The position numbers and the translations under genes are program-made. A stretch of 64,000 bases of DNA from Microbacterium capsulatum (GTDB lineage Bacteria; Actinomycetota; Actinomycetes; Actinomycetales; Microbacteriaceae), in contig NZ_JAVFCB010000006.1 of NCBI RefSeq assembly GCF_030865425.1, forward strand, positions 186,001-250,000, read 5' to 3'. Below the pieces are notes generated by a model. That model was not told the origin of the DNA. It made no database searches and saw only the letters and a list, made by a program, of their open reading frames with translations. Each line of letters begins with the position of its first letter. Positions within the stretch are counted from its first letter, which is position 1. Below are positions 44,730-54,448 of the stretch, piece by piece.

Positions 44730-45935
44730 ATGCGCGCCGCCCCGCGCCTCGGCGTCGTCCTGGCCCTCGTCGCGGCCGCTCTGCTGCTCGTCGCAGCCCC
44801 CGCCGACGCGCACGTGACCACGGTTGCCTACGCCGATCTCACGGCGGCGAACCCGACCGACGTGCGCGTCGAGTTCGACCTGCAGTACGAGCTGCTCAGC
44901 GCCTCCGCCGCGAAGGCGCAGAACGATCCGTCGCTCTTCGAACAGGCTGTCGGGGATCCGCAGCCGGGCGCCGAGAACCAGGTCCTCGCCGATCACGCCG
45001 CCGCGATCCTCGCGTACACGACCGCCCGGTTCACGGTCTCCGCCGAGGACGGCACCCCCTGCCGGCCGCAGCCCGACGGGCCCGCCGGCTTCCACAACCG
45101 CGACGCGACCGACTACGCGCGCTTCGCGGTCCGCTACGTCTGCGGATCCGCGCACGGCGGGGCGTACCTGGTGCGCAGTGCGCTGTTCCCGGACTCCGAG
45201 GGCCAGGTGAAGGACACGAAGACGATCGTGACCTACACCCTCGACGGGCGCAGAGGCAGCGCCGCCCTGGACGCCGCGCATCCGCAGTTCTCCACCGCGC
45301 AGCCGTGGACGGACCGGTTCGCCGAGTTCTTCCTGCTCGGCGCGGAGCACCTGCTCACCGGGCTCGACCACATCCTGTTCCTCGTCGCGCTCATCGTCGG
45401 TTCGCGCCGGCTCCGCGACGTCGTGTTCGCCGCGACCGCCTTCACGGTCGCGCACTCGGTGACGTTCCTGCTCGCCGCACTCGGCCTCGTGCACGTGCCG
45501 TCGCGGGTCGTCGAGCCGGCGATCGCCCTGTCGATCGCCGCCGTCGCCGGCTGGTTCCTGTGGACCGCCCGCCGGCGGACGCCCACGCAGGTGCTGGATC
45601 CGACGAGGCCGGCGGGTCCGCGGATCCCCTCCCGGGCGGCGACGGCCGTGCGACTGGGGATCGTGTTCTCGTTCGGGCTCGTGCACGGGCTCGGCTTCGC
45701 GAGCGCCCTGAACATCCAGGAGCCGTGGTCGTGGACCCTGCTCTGGTCGCTGCTCGTGTTCAATCTCGGGATCGAGGCGGTGCAGCTCGCGATCATCGCG
45801 ATCCTGTTCCCGCCGCTCTCTCTGCTGCGCCGGCGGGCGCCGCGCACGGCGACGGTGCTCAGCGTGATCGTCGCCGCGGTCGTGCTGGTGTTCGGCCTGG
45901 TCTGGCTCGTGCAGCGCGCTCTCGGCCTCGGCTGA
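44730..45935 (+). CDS. HupE/UreJ-family membrane protein with exported N-domain
   Basis: A 401-residue protein. A signal peptide (1-27, AxA site ADA) is followed by an exported domain of about 170 residues with two Cys. Six or seven membrane segments then carry the HupE/UreJ motifs [21 protein letters not shown] and [11 protein letters not shown]. Family members have been linked to nickel or cobalt uptake for hydrogenase and urease, and some larger ones to copper. If the signal is cut at ADA, the mature protein begins with His. No ribosome-binding site is obvious. Nickel supply for the urease at 23-25 kb is possible but inferred. Confidence 0.82.
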   Translation: MRAAPRLGVVLALVAAALLLVAAPADAHVTTVAYADLTAANPTDVRVEFDLQYELLSASAAKAQNDPSLFEQAVGDPQPGAENQVLADHAAAILAYTTARFTVSAEDGTPCRPQPDGPAGFHNRDATDYARFAVRYVCGSAHGGAYLVRSALFPDSEGQVKDTKTIVTYTLDGRRGSAALDAAHPQFSTAQPWTDRFAEFFLLGAEHLLTGLDHILFLVALIVGSRRLRDVVFAATAFTVAHSVTFLLAALGLVHVPSRVVEPAIALSIAAVAGWFLWTARRRTPTQVLDPTRPAGPRIPSRAATAVRLGIVFSFGLVHGLGFASALNIQEPWSWTLLWSLLVFNLGIEAVQLAIIAILFPPLSLLRRRAPRTATVLSVIVAAVVLVFGLVWLVQRALGLG

Positions 45936-45954
45936 GCGGAGACCTGCCGCGGCC

Positions 45955-46836
45955 TCAGCCCGCGAGCCGCTCCGCCGCCTCGACGACGTTCGTCATCAGC
46001 AGTGCGACCGTCATCGGGCCGACACCGCCGGGGTTCGGCGAGATCCAGCCGGCGACCTCGGCGACGTCGGGGTGCACGTCGCCGTAGACCTTGGACTTGC
46101 CCGTCTCCCGGTCGTCCTCGCGAGTCACACCCACGTCGAGCACGGCGGCGCCGGGCTTCACGTCCTCGGCGCGGATGAGGTGCTTCACACCCGCGCCGGC
46201 GACGATGACGTCGGCCTCGCGCAGGTAGGGCGCCATGTCCGGCGTGCCGGTGTGCACCTGGGTGACCGTGGCGTTGATGTCGCGGCGGGTGAGCAGCAGC
46301 CCCATCGGGCGGCCGATGGTGACGCCGCGGCCGACGACGACCACGTGCTTGCCCTTGAGGTCGTAGTCGTTGCGCAGCAGCAACTCGATCACGCCGCGCG
46401 GCGTGCACGGCAGCGGGGTGCGGATCGGCGCGTTCACATTCAGCACGAGCCGGCCGAGGTTGGTCGGGTGCAGGCCGTCGGCGTCCTTGGCGGGGTCGAT
46501 CCGCTCCAGGATCGCGTCCGTGTCGAGGTGCTTCGGCAGCGGCAGCTGGACGATGTAGCCGTGGCAGGACGGATCCGCGTTCAGCTCGTCGATGAGCGCC
46601 TCGACCTCGGCCTGGGTGGCGTCGGCGGGCAGCTCGCGCTGGATGGAGTTCATCCCGATCGCCTCGGACTGCTTGTGCTTCATGCCCACGTACAGCTGCG
46701 AGGCGGGGTCGGCGCCGACGAGCACCGTGGCGATGCCGGGGACGATGCCCTTCTCCCGCAGCGCGGCGACCCGCTCGGCGAGCTCGGCCTTGATCGCGGC
46801 GGACGCCGCCTTGCCGTCAAGAATCTTCGCGGTCAT
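45955..46836 (-). CDS. folD: methylenetetrahydrofolate dehydrogenase/cyclohydrolase
   Basis: A 293-residue bifunctional FolD interconverting methylene-THF, methenyl-THF and formyl-THF with NADP. Catalytic Y49 and K53 ([13 protein letters not shown]), QLPLPKHL, and NAD-binding [11 protein letters not shown] are present. The ATG at 46836 has AAGGAAG upstream; the longer in-frame start is rejected. It is downstream of glyA on the same strand, separated by a 155-base gap with a palindrome, so both one-carbon genes may respond to the ZTP riboswitch. Confidence 0.95.
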   Translation of the reverse strand: MTAKILDGKAASAAIKAELAERVAALREKGIVPGIATVLVGADPASQLYVGMKHKQSEAIGMNSIQRELPADATQAEVEALIDELNADPSCHGYIVQLPLPKHLDTDAILERIDPAKDADGLHPTNLGRLVLNVNAPIRTPLPCTPRGVIELLLRNDYDLKGKHVVVVGRGVTIGRPMGLLLTRRDINATVTQVHTGTPDMAPYLREADVIVAGAGVKHLIRAEDVKPGAAVLDVGVTREDDRETGKSKVYGDVHPDVAEVAGWISPNPGGVGPMTVALLMTNVVEAAERLAG

Positions 46837-46876
46837 GTCGCTTCCTTTCATGCCTACGTGTTTTCGCTCCACCGAC

Positions 46877-46949
46877 CCGCGAGAAACCACTATGGGCATG
46901 AGAAACCGCGTGTGGGGTGGTGTCTCATGCGGGAAGTGGTTTCTCGCGG
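46877..46949. repeat. composite palindrome between glyA and folD
   Basis: Outer arms CCGCGAGAAACCACT (46877-46891) and complement (46935-46949), inner arms GCATGAGA/TCTCATGC. It could be a terminator or processing hairpin inside the glyA-folD unit. Confidence 0.65.
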
Positions 46950-46990
46950 ATCAGGATCCGGATCCGCGCGCGGACCGGGATCCGCCGGGC

Positions 46991-48265
46991 CTACTGCTGC
47001 AGGTCGGGGTACAGCGGGAAGGCTCCGGCGAGCGCGTCGACGCGGGCGCGCAGGGCCTCGACGTCGGCGTTCGGCTGCAGCGCGAGCGCGATCACGTCGG
47101 CGACCTCGGTGAACTCGGCATCGCCGAAGCCGCGGGTCGCGAGCGCCGGCGTGCCGATGCGCAGGCCCGAGGTGACCATCGGCGGGCGCGGGTCGTTCGG
47201 GACCGCGTTGCGGTTCACGGTGATGTGGATGTCGTGCAGGAGGTCCTCGGCCTGCTTGCCGTCGATCTCGGCGTCGCGCAGGTCGACGAGCACGAGGTGC
47301 ACGTCGGTGCCGCCCGAGCGGACGGCGATGCCGGCGGCCGCCACGTCGGGCTGCAGGAGGCGGTCGGCGATGATCGCGGCGCCGCGGAGCACGCGCTCCT
47401 GGCGCTCCTTGAACTCCGGGGTTCCGGCGATCTTGAACGCGGTCGCCTTGGCGGCGATCACGTGCATGAGCGGTCCGCCCTGCTGGCCCGGGAAGACAGC
47501 GGAGTTGATCTTCTTCGCGATCTCGGCGTCGTTCGTGAGGATGAAGCCCGAGCGGGGGCCGCCGATGGTCTTGTGCACCGTGGAGGAGACGACGTGCGCG
47601 TGCGGCACCGGGTTCGGGTGCAGGCCCGCGGCGACGAGGCCGGCGAAGTGCGCCATGTCGACCCAGAGGAGGGCGCCGACCTCGTCGGCGATCTCACGGA
47701 ACGCGGCGAAGTCGAGGGTGCGCGGGTAGGCCGACCAGCCGGCGATGATGACCTTCGGCTTGTGCTCGATGGCGAGGCGGCGGACCTCGTCCATGTCGAT
47801 GGTCGACGTCTCCGGGTTCACGCCGTAGGCGACGATGTCGTAGAGACGGCCGGAGAAGTTGATCTTCATGCCGTGCGTGAGGTGGCCGCCCTGGTCGAGG
47901 GAGAGGCCGAGCAGGGTGTCGCCGGGACGGGCGATCGCGTGCAGCACGGCGGCGTTCGCGGTCGCGCCGGAGTGCGGCTGGACGTTCGCGAACTCGGCGC
48001 CGAACAGCTCCTTGGCGCGGGCGATCGCGAGCTCCTCGGCGACGTCGACCTCCTCGCAGCCGCCGTAGTAGCGGCGGCCCGGGTAGCCCTCGGCGTACTT
48101 GTTGGTCAGCACCGAGCCCTGCGACTGCAGGACCGAGACCGGCACGAAGTTCTCCGAGGCGATCATCTCGAGGAACGTCTGCTGGCGCTTCAGCTCACGG
48201 TCGAGGACCTGGGCGATCTCCGGGTCGACCTCGGCGAGCGGGGCGTTGAAAAAGCGGTCGGTCAA
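46991..48265 (-). CDS. glyA: serine hydroxymethyltransferase
   Basis: A 424-residue PLP enzyme converting serine and THF to glycine and methylene-THF. K232 ([11 protein letters not shown]) is the PLP lysine. [19 protein letters not shown] and [10 protein letters not shown] are diagnostic. The start is TTG at 48265, because AGGAGG lies 6 bases before it; the in-frame ATG at 48280 is upstream of that site. A ZTP riboswitch lies in the leader. Confidence 0.96.
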   Translation of the reverse strand: MTDRFFNAPLAEVDPEIAQVLDRELKRQQTFLEMIASENFVPVSVLQSQGSVLTNKYAEGYPGRRYYGGCEEVDVAEELAIARAKELFGAEFANVQPHSGATANAAVLHAIARPGDTLLGLSLDQGGHLTHGMKINFSGRLYDIVAYGVNPETSTIDMDEVRRLAIEHKPKVIIAGWSAYPRTLDFAAFREIADEVGALLWVDMAHFAGLVAAGLHPNPVPHAHVVSSTVHKTIGGPRSGFILTNDAEIAKKINSAVFPGQQGGPLMHVIAAKATAFKIAGTPEFKERQERVLRGAAIIADRLLQPDVAAAGIAVRSGGTDVHLVLVDLRDAEIDGKQAEDLLHDIHITVNRNAVPNDPRPPMVTSGLRIGTPALATRGFGDAEFTEVADVIALALQPNADVEALRARVDALAGAFPLYPDLQQ

Positions 48266-48626
48266 AGCGTCCTCCTGCATTGGGGGGTGTGTACGGATGG
48301 CTGATGCATCGGCCCAGGCGCGCGGTCGAATCCGTATCGGTCGCTCCCCGGTGGTGACCCACCCAGACGCCAGTCGCGACATCCAAGAGCCTACCGGATC
48401 GCGAGGAGGATCCGGTGGGTGTGTCCGGAGGTGACGACCGGATCCGCCCGCAAGGATCCCGGCCCGTCGGAAGGGGCGAACAGTTGCGCTCCTAAATCAT
48501 TCGGTACTATATGTTTTATTGGTGGTCGCACCGGATGCGGTCGAAGAGGCACCCCGGACTCCAGGTCCGCACGCCGCTTCCGTGCACCCTTCCCCCGACA
48601 GCGCAACGACGCGCGAAAGGAAGACG
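48266..48626. other. 361-base divergent leader region
   Basis: It holds the ZTP riboswitch of glyA on the minus strand and, at about 48484-48530, an AT-rich stretch (TTGCGC ... TACTATATGTTTTATT) that is probably the permease promoter. No additional gene is seen. Confidence 0.6.
48305..48385 (-). promoter_or_regulatory. ZTP (pfl) riboswitch upstream of glyA
   Basis: The minus-strand leader contains GCGACTGGCG (48369-48378), then ACCACCGGGGAGCG, and, after a variable linker, CGCGCGCCTGGGC (48312-48324). This is the two-part consensus of the pfl motif that senses ZTP/ZMP when formyl-THF is low. Its place before glyA, with folD behind, fits one-carbon control. Confidence 0.88.
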
Positions 48627-50141
48627 ATGTCCCGCAACTCCGAGAAGCAGACCGTCCTGGAGGACGGCGAGCACCTCAGCGTCCTCGGCTATGAGGACCA
48701 CTTCAACCGGTCGATGAGCTTCTGGGCCAACTTCGCCCTGGGCTTCACCTACCTCTCCCCGCTCGTCGGCGTCTACTCGCTGTTCGCCACGGCCCTGGCC
48801 GTCGGCGGACCGCCGTCGATCTTCTGGATCTTCATCGTCGGCGCGGGGCAGCTGCTCGTCTCGCTCGTGTTCGGCGAGGTCGTCTCGCAGTACCCGATCC
48901 ATGGCGGCATCTATCCGTGGGCGCGGCGCCTCTGGGGCCGCCGATACGCCTGGATGGCGGCCTGGGTGTACATCTGGGCGATGATCGTGACGATCACTGC
49001 GGTCGCGGAGTACGGATCCGGCTTCCTGGCCAGCCTGTTCGGCATCGAGGTCACCCCGCTGTCGACGCTGCTGCTCACCCTCGTCCTGCTGCTCGTCGCA
49101 CTGCTGCTGAACTTCTCCGGCACGAAGACGATGGCGCGGGTCGCTCAGATCGGTCTCGCCGCCGAACTCCTGGGCGTCATCGGCGTCGGGCTCTATCTGC
49201 TGATCTTCCAGCGCAAGCAGCCGTTCAGCGTGTTCTTCGACACGATGGGGGTGCAGGGCGACGGCGGCTACGCGACGGCGTTCTTCGGCGCGGCCCTGGC
49301 CGGCCTGTTCCTGTTCTACGGCTTCGAGGCGTGCGGCGACGTCGCCGAGGAGGTCGAGCGCCCGGCGCACCGGATCCCGCGTGCGATGATCCTGACGATC
49401 CTCGTCGGCGGCGTCTCTGCACTGTTCTCGTTCGGCGGCTACGTGCTCGCGGCTCCGGATCTGTCCGCGATCGTCGCCGGCAAGGACGCCGACCCGATCC
49501 CGCACATCCTCGAACTGACGCTCGGACCGATCGGCGCGAAGGTGTTCCTCGTCGTCGCCGTGACGGCGTTCCTGTCCTGCGTGCTCAGTCTGCAGGCCGC
49601 GGCCAGCCGGCTGCTGTACTCGTTCGCCCGGGACGGGATGCTGCCCGGCCACCGCTGGCTGTCGAAGGTGACACCGCGCACGAAGGTGCCGGCGAACGCG
49701 CTCGTCGTGGCCTGCACGGTGCCGGTGCTGCTCGCGCTGCTGATCTTCGTGAACGAGGATCTGCTCAACTCGGTCACGGCGTTCGCGGTGCTCGGGATCT
49801 ACGTCGCGTTCCAGATGGTGGTGCTCGCCGCCCTCCGTCAGCGGATCAAGGGCTGGCGGCCGGCCGGACCGTTCTCGCTCGGCCGCTGGGGCATCGTCGT
49901 GAACGCCCTCGCGCTCGCCTACGGCCTGTTCGCGATGTACCTGCTCGCGAAGCCCGGATCCTCCGGCAACCCGTTCACCGACGGGATCGTCCTCATCGGC
50001 CTCGGGATCGTGCTCGTCACGGGCCTGCTCTACCTCTTCCTCGCCCGCCCCGACCGCAAGTCCACCGCCGCCGCGGGAGATGCCATCGCGGTCGCCGAGG
50101 AGATCCGCGCCCGGACCGGATCGGTGCGCACGCTGTCCTGA
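48627..50141 (+). CDS. APC-superfamily amino acid/amine permease
   Basis: A 504-residue transporter with about 12 membrane segments. The early motif FALGFTYLSPLVGVYSLF and the GGIYPWARRLWG loop match the amino acid/choline transporter type of APC permeases. GAAAGG precedes the ATG at 48627; the longer in-frame start is rejected. It is the first gene of region F, ahead of the oxo-acid dehydrogenase block. The substrate is unknown. Confidence 0.9.
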   Translation: MSRNSEKQTVLEDGEHLSVLGYEDHFNRSMSFWANFALGFTYLSPLVGVYSLFATALAVGGPPSIFWIFIVGAGQLLVSLVFGEVVSQYPIHGGIYPWARRLWGRRYAWMAAWVYIWAMIVTITAVAEYGSGFLASLFGIEVTPLSTLLLTLVLLLVALLLNFSGTKTMARVAQIGLAAELLGVIGVGLYLLIFQRKQPFSVFFDTMGVQGDGGYATAFFGAALAGLFLFYGFEACGDVAEEVERPAHRIPRAMILTILVGGVSALFSFGGYVLAAPDLSAIVAGKDADPIPHILELTLGPIGAKVFLVVAVTAFLSCVLSLQAAASRLLYSFARDGMLPGHRWLSKVTPRTKVPANALVVACTVPVLLALLIFVNEDLLNSVTAFAVLGIYVAFQMVVLAALRQRIKGWRPAGPFSLGRWGIVVNALALAYGLFAMYLLAKPGSSGNPFTDGIVLIGLGIVLVTGLLYLFLARPDRKSTAAAGDAIAVAEEIRARTGSVRTLS

Positions 50142-50233
50142 CCGCGCGCAGGGCCGGGCGCAGGAGGATCCTGCGCCCGGGCCAGCGCGGGAAACTCTCC
50201 GATCGCTCGGCGCTCTGGGCCGCCGCGAGTCCG

Positions 50234-50764
50234 TCAGCGCTCGGGGTGTCCCGGATGCCAGAGCAGCGGTCCGCCCCCGCCCTCGTACGCCTTGCCCTGC
50301 GGGAAGCTGACCAGTTCGAACTGCAGACCCCACGGGCTGCGGAAGTAGATCCACCGCTGCCCCTCGGCGGACTGCTTGCTCGCGGTCGGCTCGCCCATCA
50401 CCTCGACGTCGTGCGCGCGCAGGTGCGCGACGGCCGCGTCCAGGTCGTCGACGTAGAAGGCGATGTGGTAGCCGCCGATGTCGCTGTTGCGCGGCTGCGG
50501 GTTCTGCCCATCGGCGGACTCGTACAGGAACACCTCGAAGTTGGCGCCGTTGCCGAGCCGGTAGAAGCGGATCTCGCGGATCACGGTGTCGGGATGCACG
50601 CCGAGGTGCGTGCGCATCCAGTCGTCGTCGGCCTGCTTGGCGCCGAGCGTGTAGATCGGCTCGAAGCCGATCACGTCGACGAGGAAGGCGTGTGCCGCGT
50701 CGAGATCGGGCACCGTGAACCCGATGTGGTCGGTGCCGCGCAGGCCGGGGATGCCTCGACTCAT
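50234..50764 (-). CDS. VOC-family (glyoxalase/dioxygenase fold) protein
   Basis: A 176-residue single-gene VOC protein with two beta-alpha-beta-beta-beta modules: GTDHIGFTVPDLDAAHAFL and GYHIAFYVDDLDAAVAHL. Candidate metal ligands are the His of each module, E in NFEVFLYE and E in LQFELVSF. The ATG at 50764 is supported by position; a longer ORF would extend into the operator. It is divergent from the E1 gene. The reaction is unknown. Confidence 0.85.
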   Translation of the reverse strand: MSRGIPGLRGTDHIGFTVPDLDAAHAFLVDVIGFEPIYTLGAKQADDDWMRTHLGVHPDTVIREIRFYRLGNGANFEVFLYESADGQNPQPRNSDIGGYHIAFYVDDLDAAVAHLRAHDVEVMGEPTASKQSAEGQRWIYFRSPWGLQFELVSFPQGKAYEGGGGPLLWHPGHPER

Positions 50765-50784
50765 GTTTCTGTCTTCCGTCCTTG

Positions 50785-50858
50785 ATTGGATCCGAACAGC
50801 TTCTTCCGTCACGTAGATCCTCCTCCAACGTCATGCAAACGGTTGTATTGGATCCAAT
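50785..50858. promoter_or_regulatory. paired ATTGGATCC palindromes in the VOC/E1 intergenic region
   Basis: ATTGGATCCAAT (50847-50858) is a perfect 12-base palindrome, and ATTGGATCCGAA (50785-50796) is a close copy. They lie between divergent starts at 50764 and 50924, probably bound by one regulator that is not adjacent. Confidence 0.6.
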
Positions 50859-50923
50859 CTTCCCGTATCTTCGGAGCGCAGGGAACGACACCCGGGACGA
50901 TCCGGGAAGAGAGGTGGCATGCG

Positions 50924-53101
50924 ATGCCGGCGAAGAAGCGGCTGGAGACGGGAGTCGACTGGATCGAGCTCTCGACCACCGACGAGGACTGGGCCGCGGC
51001 CGATCCCGCCCTGCTGGGATCCATGCTCGGTCAGCTGCACCTGATCCGCGCCTTCGAGGAGACCGTGCTCGAGCTGGCCGGCGACGGGCTCGTGCACGGG
51101 CCCGCGCACTCCAGCATCGGACAGGAGGGCGGCGCGGTCGGCTCGATCATCGGCCTGCGCTCCGCCGACGGCGTGAACGGCTCGCATCGCGGACACCACC
51201 AGTTCCTCGCCAAGGCGCTGACGCACGTCACCGGCGGAGTGATCGACCCCGCCGCGCCGATCGACGCGGCGGTGCAGGAGGTGCTCGACCGCACGCTCGC
51301 CGAGATCCTCGGCCTCGCCCCGGGCTACTGCCGCGGACGCGGCGGCTCGATGCACCTGCAGTGGTTCGAGGCCGGCGCCCTCGGCACCAACGCGATCGTC
51401 GGCGGCGGCGCCCCGATGGCGACCGGCAACGCGTGGGCGCAGAAGCGCAGCGGCACCACCGACCTGACGATCAACTACTTCGGCGACGGCGCGGCGCAGA
51501 TCGGATCCGTCCTGGAGTCGATGAACCTCGCCGCCGCCTGGCGACTGCCGGTCTGCTTCTTCGTCGAGAACAACCTCTACGCGGTCTCCACCCGCGCCGA
51601 CGAGGCCACCGCCGACACCCGGTTCTCGGTGCGCGGTCAGGGCTTCGGGATCCCGTCGTGGCGCGTCGACGGCATGGACCCGCTCGCGGTGCACCTCGCC
51701 ATGCAGGAGGTCGCCGCGCACCTGCGTTCCGGCGCCGGTCCCGCGGTCGTCGAGGCCGAGGTCTACCGCTTCTTCCACCAGAACGGCTCGTACCCGGGCA
51801 GTGCGTTCGGCTACCGCAGCAAGGAGGAGGAGGCGCAGTGGCGAGCCCGCGATCCGCTCGACCTCGTCGCGAGCCGGATGATCGCCCGGGGCCTCATCAC
51901 CGAGGGCGAGGTCGCCCGGCTCCGCGAGGCCGCGCAGGCCGCGATGGCCCGCGCGGCCGACGCCCTGCTCGAGGAGGACCCCGAGCACGCCGGCCGACGC
52001 CGCATCCGTCCCGAGCTGTGGCCCGACCCCGGCTTCGTGAACGTCGGCGTCCGCGGCGACGCGTCCGAGCTGGAGGGGCTCCCCCGGCTCGACCCCGGCG
52101 CCGGGACGCGGCCGGTGAAGTTCGTCGACGCGGTCGCGCAGGTGATGGACCGGCGGATGACCGAGGATCCGCGCATCGTCGTGATGGGCGAGGACGTGCA
52201 CCACCTCAGCGGCGGCACCAACGGGGCGACGAAGAACCTCGTGAAGCACCACGGCGAGGGCCGGGTGCTGGGCACGCCGATCAGCGAGAACGCGTTCACG
52301 GGTCTCGCCGGGGGCATGGCGCTGGACGGGCGCTTCCGTCCCGTCGTCGAGTTCATGTACCCCGACTTCGTCTGGGTGGCCGCGGATCAGGTCTTCAACC
52401 AGATCGGCAAGGCCCGCCACATGTTCGGCGGAGACAACCCCGTGCCGCTCGTGCTGCGCACGAAGGTCGCGATGGGATCCGGCTACGGATCGCAGCACCT
52501 GATGGATCCGGCGGGCATCTTCGCGACGCACCCGGGATGGCGGATCGTGGCCCCGTCGAACGCGACCGACTACGTCGGGCTGATGAACGCAGCGCTCGCG
52601 CTGGAGGACCCGGTGCTGGTGATCGAGCACGTCGACCTGTACAGCCGCGCCGACGAGGTGCCGGCCGGGGATCTCGACTACGTGCTCCCGCCCGGCCGGG
52701 CCGCGGTGGTGCGCGCCGGCGCCGACGTCACCGTGCTCAGCTACCTGTCCATGGTGGAGCAGTCCCGCACGGCGATCGAGCGCACAGGCATCGACGCCGA
52801 GCTCGTCGACCTGCGCTGGCTCGACCGCGCGTCGATCGACTGGGACACCATCGGCGAGAGCATCCGCAAGACCAACGCCGTGCTCATCGTGGAACAGGGC
52901 GCGCGCGGCACCTCGTACGGGGCCTGGCTGGCCGACGAGATCCAGCGCCGCTTCTTCGACTGGCTCGATCAGCCGGTCGCCCGCGTCACCGGCGGCGAGG
53001 CCTCGCCGTCCATCTCGCGCGTGCTGGAACAGGCCGCGATCGCCGGCGTCGACGACATCGCGGCCGGCCTCGAGGCCGTGCGCACCGGATTCGGAGGCTG
53101 A
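50924..53101 (+). CDS. 2-oxoacid dehydrogenase E1, alpha and beta fused
   Basis: A 725-residue ThDP enzyme decarboxylating a 2-oxo acid (or acetoin) and passing the acyl group to E2. The alpha half (1-380) contains the ThDP motif from GDG (187-189) to ENN (215-217) and the HRGHH motif. The beta half starts near 400 with KFVDAVAQVMDRRM and includes the GEDVHH and PISENAFTGLAGG segments. Alpha and beta are usually separate genes. GAGAGGTGG precedes the ATG at 50924. E2 begins one base after the stop. Confidence 0.9.
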   Translation: MPAKKRLETGVDWIELSTTDEDWAAADPALLGSMLGQLHLIRAFEETVLELAGDGLVHGPAHSSIGQEGGAVGSIIGLRSADGVNGSHRGHHQFLAKALTHVTGGVIDPAAPIDAAVQEVLDRTLAEILGLAPGYCRGRGGSMHLQWFEAGALGTNAIVGGGAPMATGNAWAQKRSGTTDLTINYFGDGAAQIGSVLESMNLAAAWRLPVCFFVENNLYAVSTRADEATADTRFSVRGQGFGIPSWRVDGMDPLAVHLAMQEVAAHLRSGAGPAVVEAEVYRFFHQNGSYPGSAFGYRSKEEEAQWRARDPLDLVASRMIARGLITEGEVARLREAAQAAMARAADALLEEDPEHAGRRRIRPELWPDPGFVNVGVRGDASELEGLPRLDPGAGTRPVKFVDAVAQVMDRRMTEDPRIVVMGEDVHHLSGGTNGATKNLVKHHGEGRVLGTPISENAFTGLAGGMALDGRFRPVVEFMYPDFVWVAADQVFNQIGKARHMFGGDNPVPLVLRTKVAMGSGYGSQHLMDPAGIFATHPGWRIVAPSNATDYVGLMNAALALEDPVLVIEHVDLYSRADEVPAGDLDYVLPPGRAAVVRAGADVTVLSYLSMVEQSRTAIERTGIDAELVDLRWLDRASIDWDTIGESIRKTNAVLIVEQGARGTSYGAWLADEIQRRFFDWLDQPVARVTGGEASPSISRVLEQAAIAGVDDIAAGLEAVRTGFGG

Positions 53102-53102
53102 C

Positions 53103-54410
53103 ATGGTGGAGCTGATCCGCATGCCCGAGGTCCTGGCGGGCGCCCGCGAGGCCGCCGTGCAGTCCTGGCTGGTGGCGCACGGCGATCACGTCGCGATCGG
53201 CCAGCCGCTGGCCGAGCTCGAGACCGACAAGGCCGTGGTCGAATACCTCTCCGAGCAGGACGGCGTGATCGGCCGGCTGCTGCTCGACGAGGGCGGCAGT
53301 GCCACGGTCGGCGACCCGATCGTGGCTCTGCTCTCCGACGGCGAGGGCGACGCGGATATCGACTCCGCTCTCGCGACCGCCGGGTTCGCGCCGGTCGCGG
53401 ACGGGCGGACCCCCGGCGCCGACCCGACCGCGGCGAGCGCCGCCACCCCGACCGGTGCCGATGCCGAGCGCGGGACACCCCCCGACCCCGACCCGGCATC
53501 GGCACCCCGGCGCCTGTTCGCGAGCCCCCTCGTCCGCCGGCTCGCGGCCGAGCACGGGGTGGATCCCGCGGACATCGCCGGATCCGGTCCGCACAGCCGC
53601 GTCGTGCGCCGCGATCTGGAGCGTCACCTCGCCGCTCGGCAGGTGACAGCAGCCGCCGCGCCCGCACGCCCCGAGGCCGCCGCGCCCATGCGCCCCGAGG
53701 CCGCTCCCGCCGTCCCGGCGACCGACGCCGGTTTCGTCGACGTCCCGGTGGATCGGATGCGCGCCGCGATCGCCCGCCGGCTCACCGAGAGCAAGAGCAC
53801 CGTGCCCCACTTCTACCTCGTCGCGGACTGCCGCGTCGACGAGCTGCTCCGCCTGCGCACGAGGATCAACGAGCTCTCCGAGCGGCGCGTCTCGATCAAC
53901 GACCTCGTGGTGAAGGCCCTCGCCGGCGCGCTGCGCGAGGTCCCCGAGGCGAATGCGGTGTGGCGGGGCGACAGCATCCGTCGTTTCGCGGCCGTCGACA
54001 TCGCCGTCGCCGTCTCGATCGAGGGCGGACTGACCACCCCGGTGATCCGCGATGTCGCCGGCAAGGCCCTCGCCGCCGTCAGCGCCGAGATCGCCGACGC
54101 GGCGGAGCGGGCGCGCGCGGGACGACTCCGTCAGCACGAGCTCGAGGGAGGCAGCTTCTCCGTGTCGAACCTCGGCATGTACGGCACGGCGGAGTTCAGC
54201 GCGATCCTCAATCCGCCGCACGCCGGCATCCTCGCCGTCGGCGCGGTGCGGCGCGTGCCCGTGGTCGGCGACGATGACACCCTCGGGGTCGGCTCGGTGA
54301 TGACCGTCACGCTCTCGGCCGACCACCGGGTGCTCGACGGCGCCCTCGCCGCCCGGCTGCTCGCCGCGTTCCAGCACCGCATCGAGAATCCCCTCTCGAC
54401 CCTGCTCTGA
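53103..54410 (+). CDS. 2-oxoacid dehydrogenase E2 (dihydrolipoamide acyltransferase)
   Basis: A 435-residue E2. The lipoyl domain 1-78 carries K43 (ELETDKAVVEY). A Pro/Ala linker leads to an E3-binding domain at about 139-172 (FASPLVRRLAAEHGVDPADI), then a second linker and the catalytic domain with DHRVLDGALAA (catalytic His near 400). It pairs with the fused E1. No dihydrolipoamide dehydrogenase (E3) is adjacent, so a shared E3 must serve it. Confidence 0.93.
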   Translation: MVELIRMPEVLAGAREAAVQSWLVAHGDHVAIGQPLAELETDKAVVEYLSEQDGVIGRLLLDEGGSATVGDPIVALLSDGEGDADIDSALATAGFAPVADGRTPGADPTAASAATPTGADAERGTPPDPDPASAPRRLFASPLVRRLAAEHGVDPADIAGSGPHSRVVRRDLERHLAARQVTAAAAPARPEAAAPMRPEAAPAVPATDAGFVDVPVDRMRAAIARRLTESKSTVPHFYLVADCRVDELLRLRTRINELSERRVSINDLVVKALAGALREVPEANAVWRGDSIRRFAAVDIAVAVSIEGGLTTPVIRDVAGKALAAVSAEIADAAERARAGRLRQHELEGGSFSVSNLGMYGTAEFSAILNPPHAGILAVGAVRRVPVVGDDDTLGVGSVMTVTLSADHRVLDGALAARLLAAFQHRIENPLSTLL

Positions 54411-54448
54411 GCCCTGCGCTCACCATCCATCCGACCCCGAGGAGCGAC

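Noticed and set aside
48516-53122. Two overlapping minus-strand frames of more than 750 codons
   Set aside because: They lie opposite the permease, E1 and E2 genes and show biased composition only. The VOC gene inside this interval is in a different, real frame.
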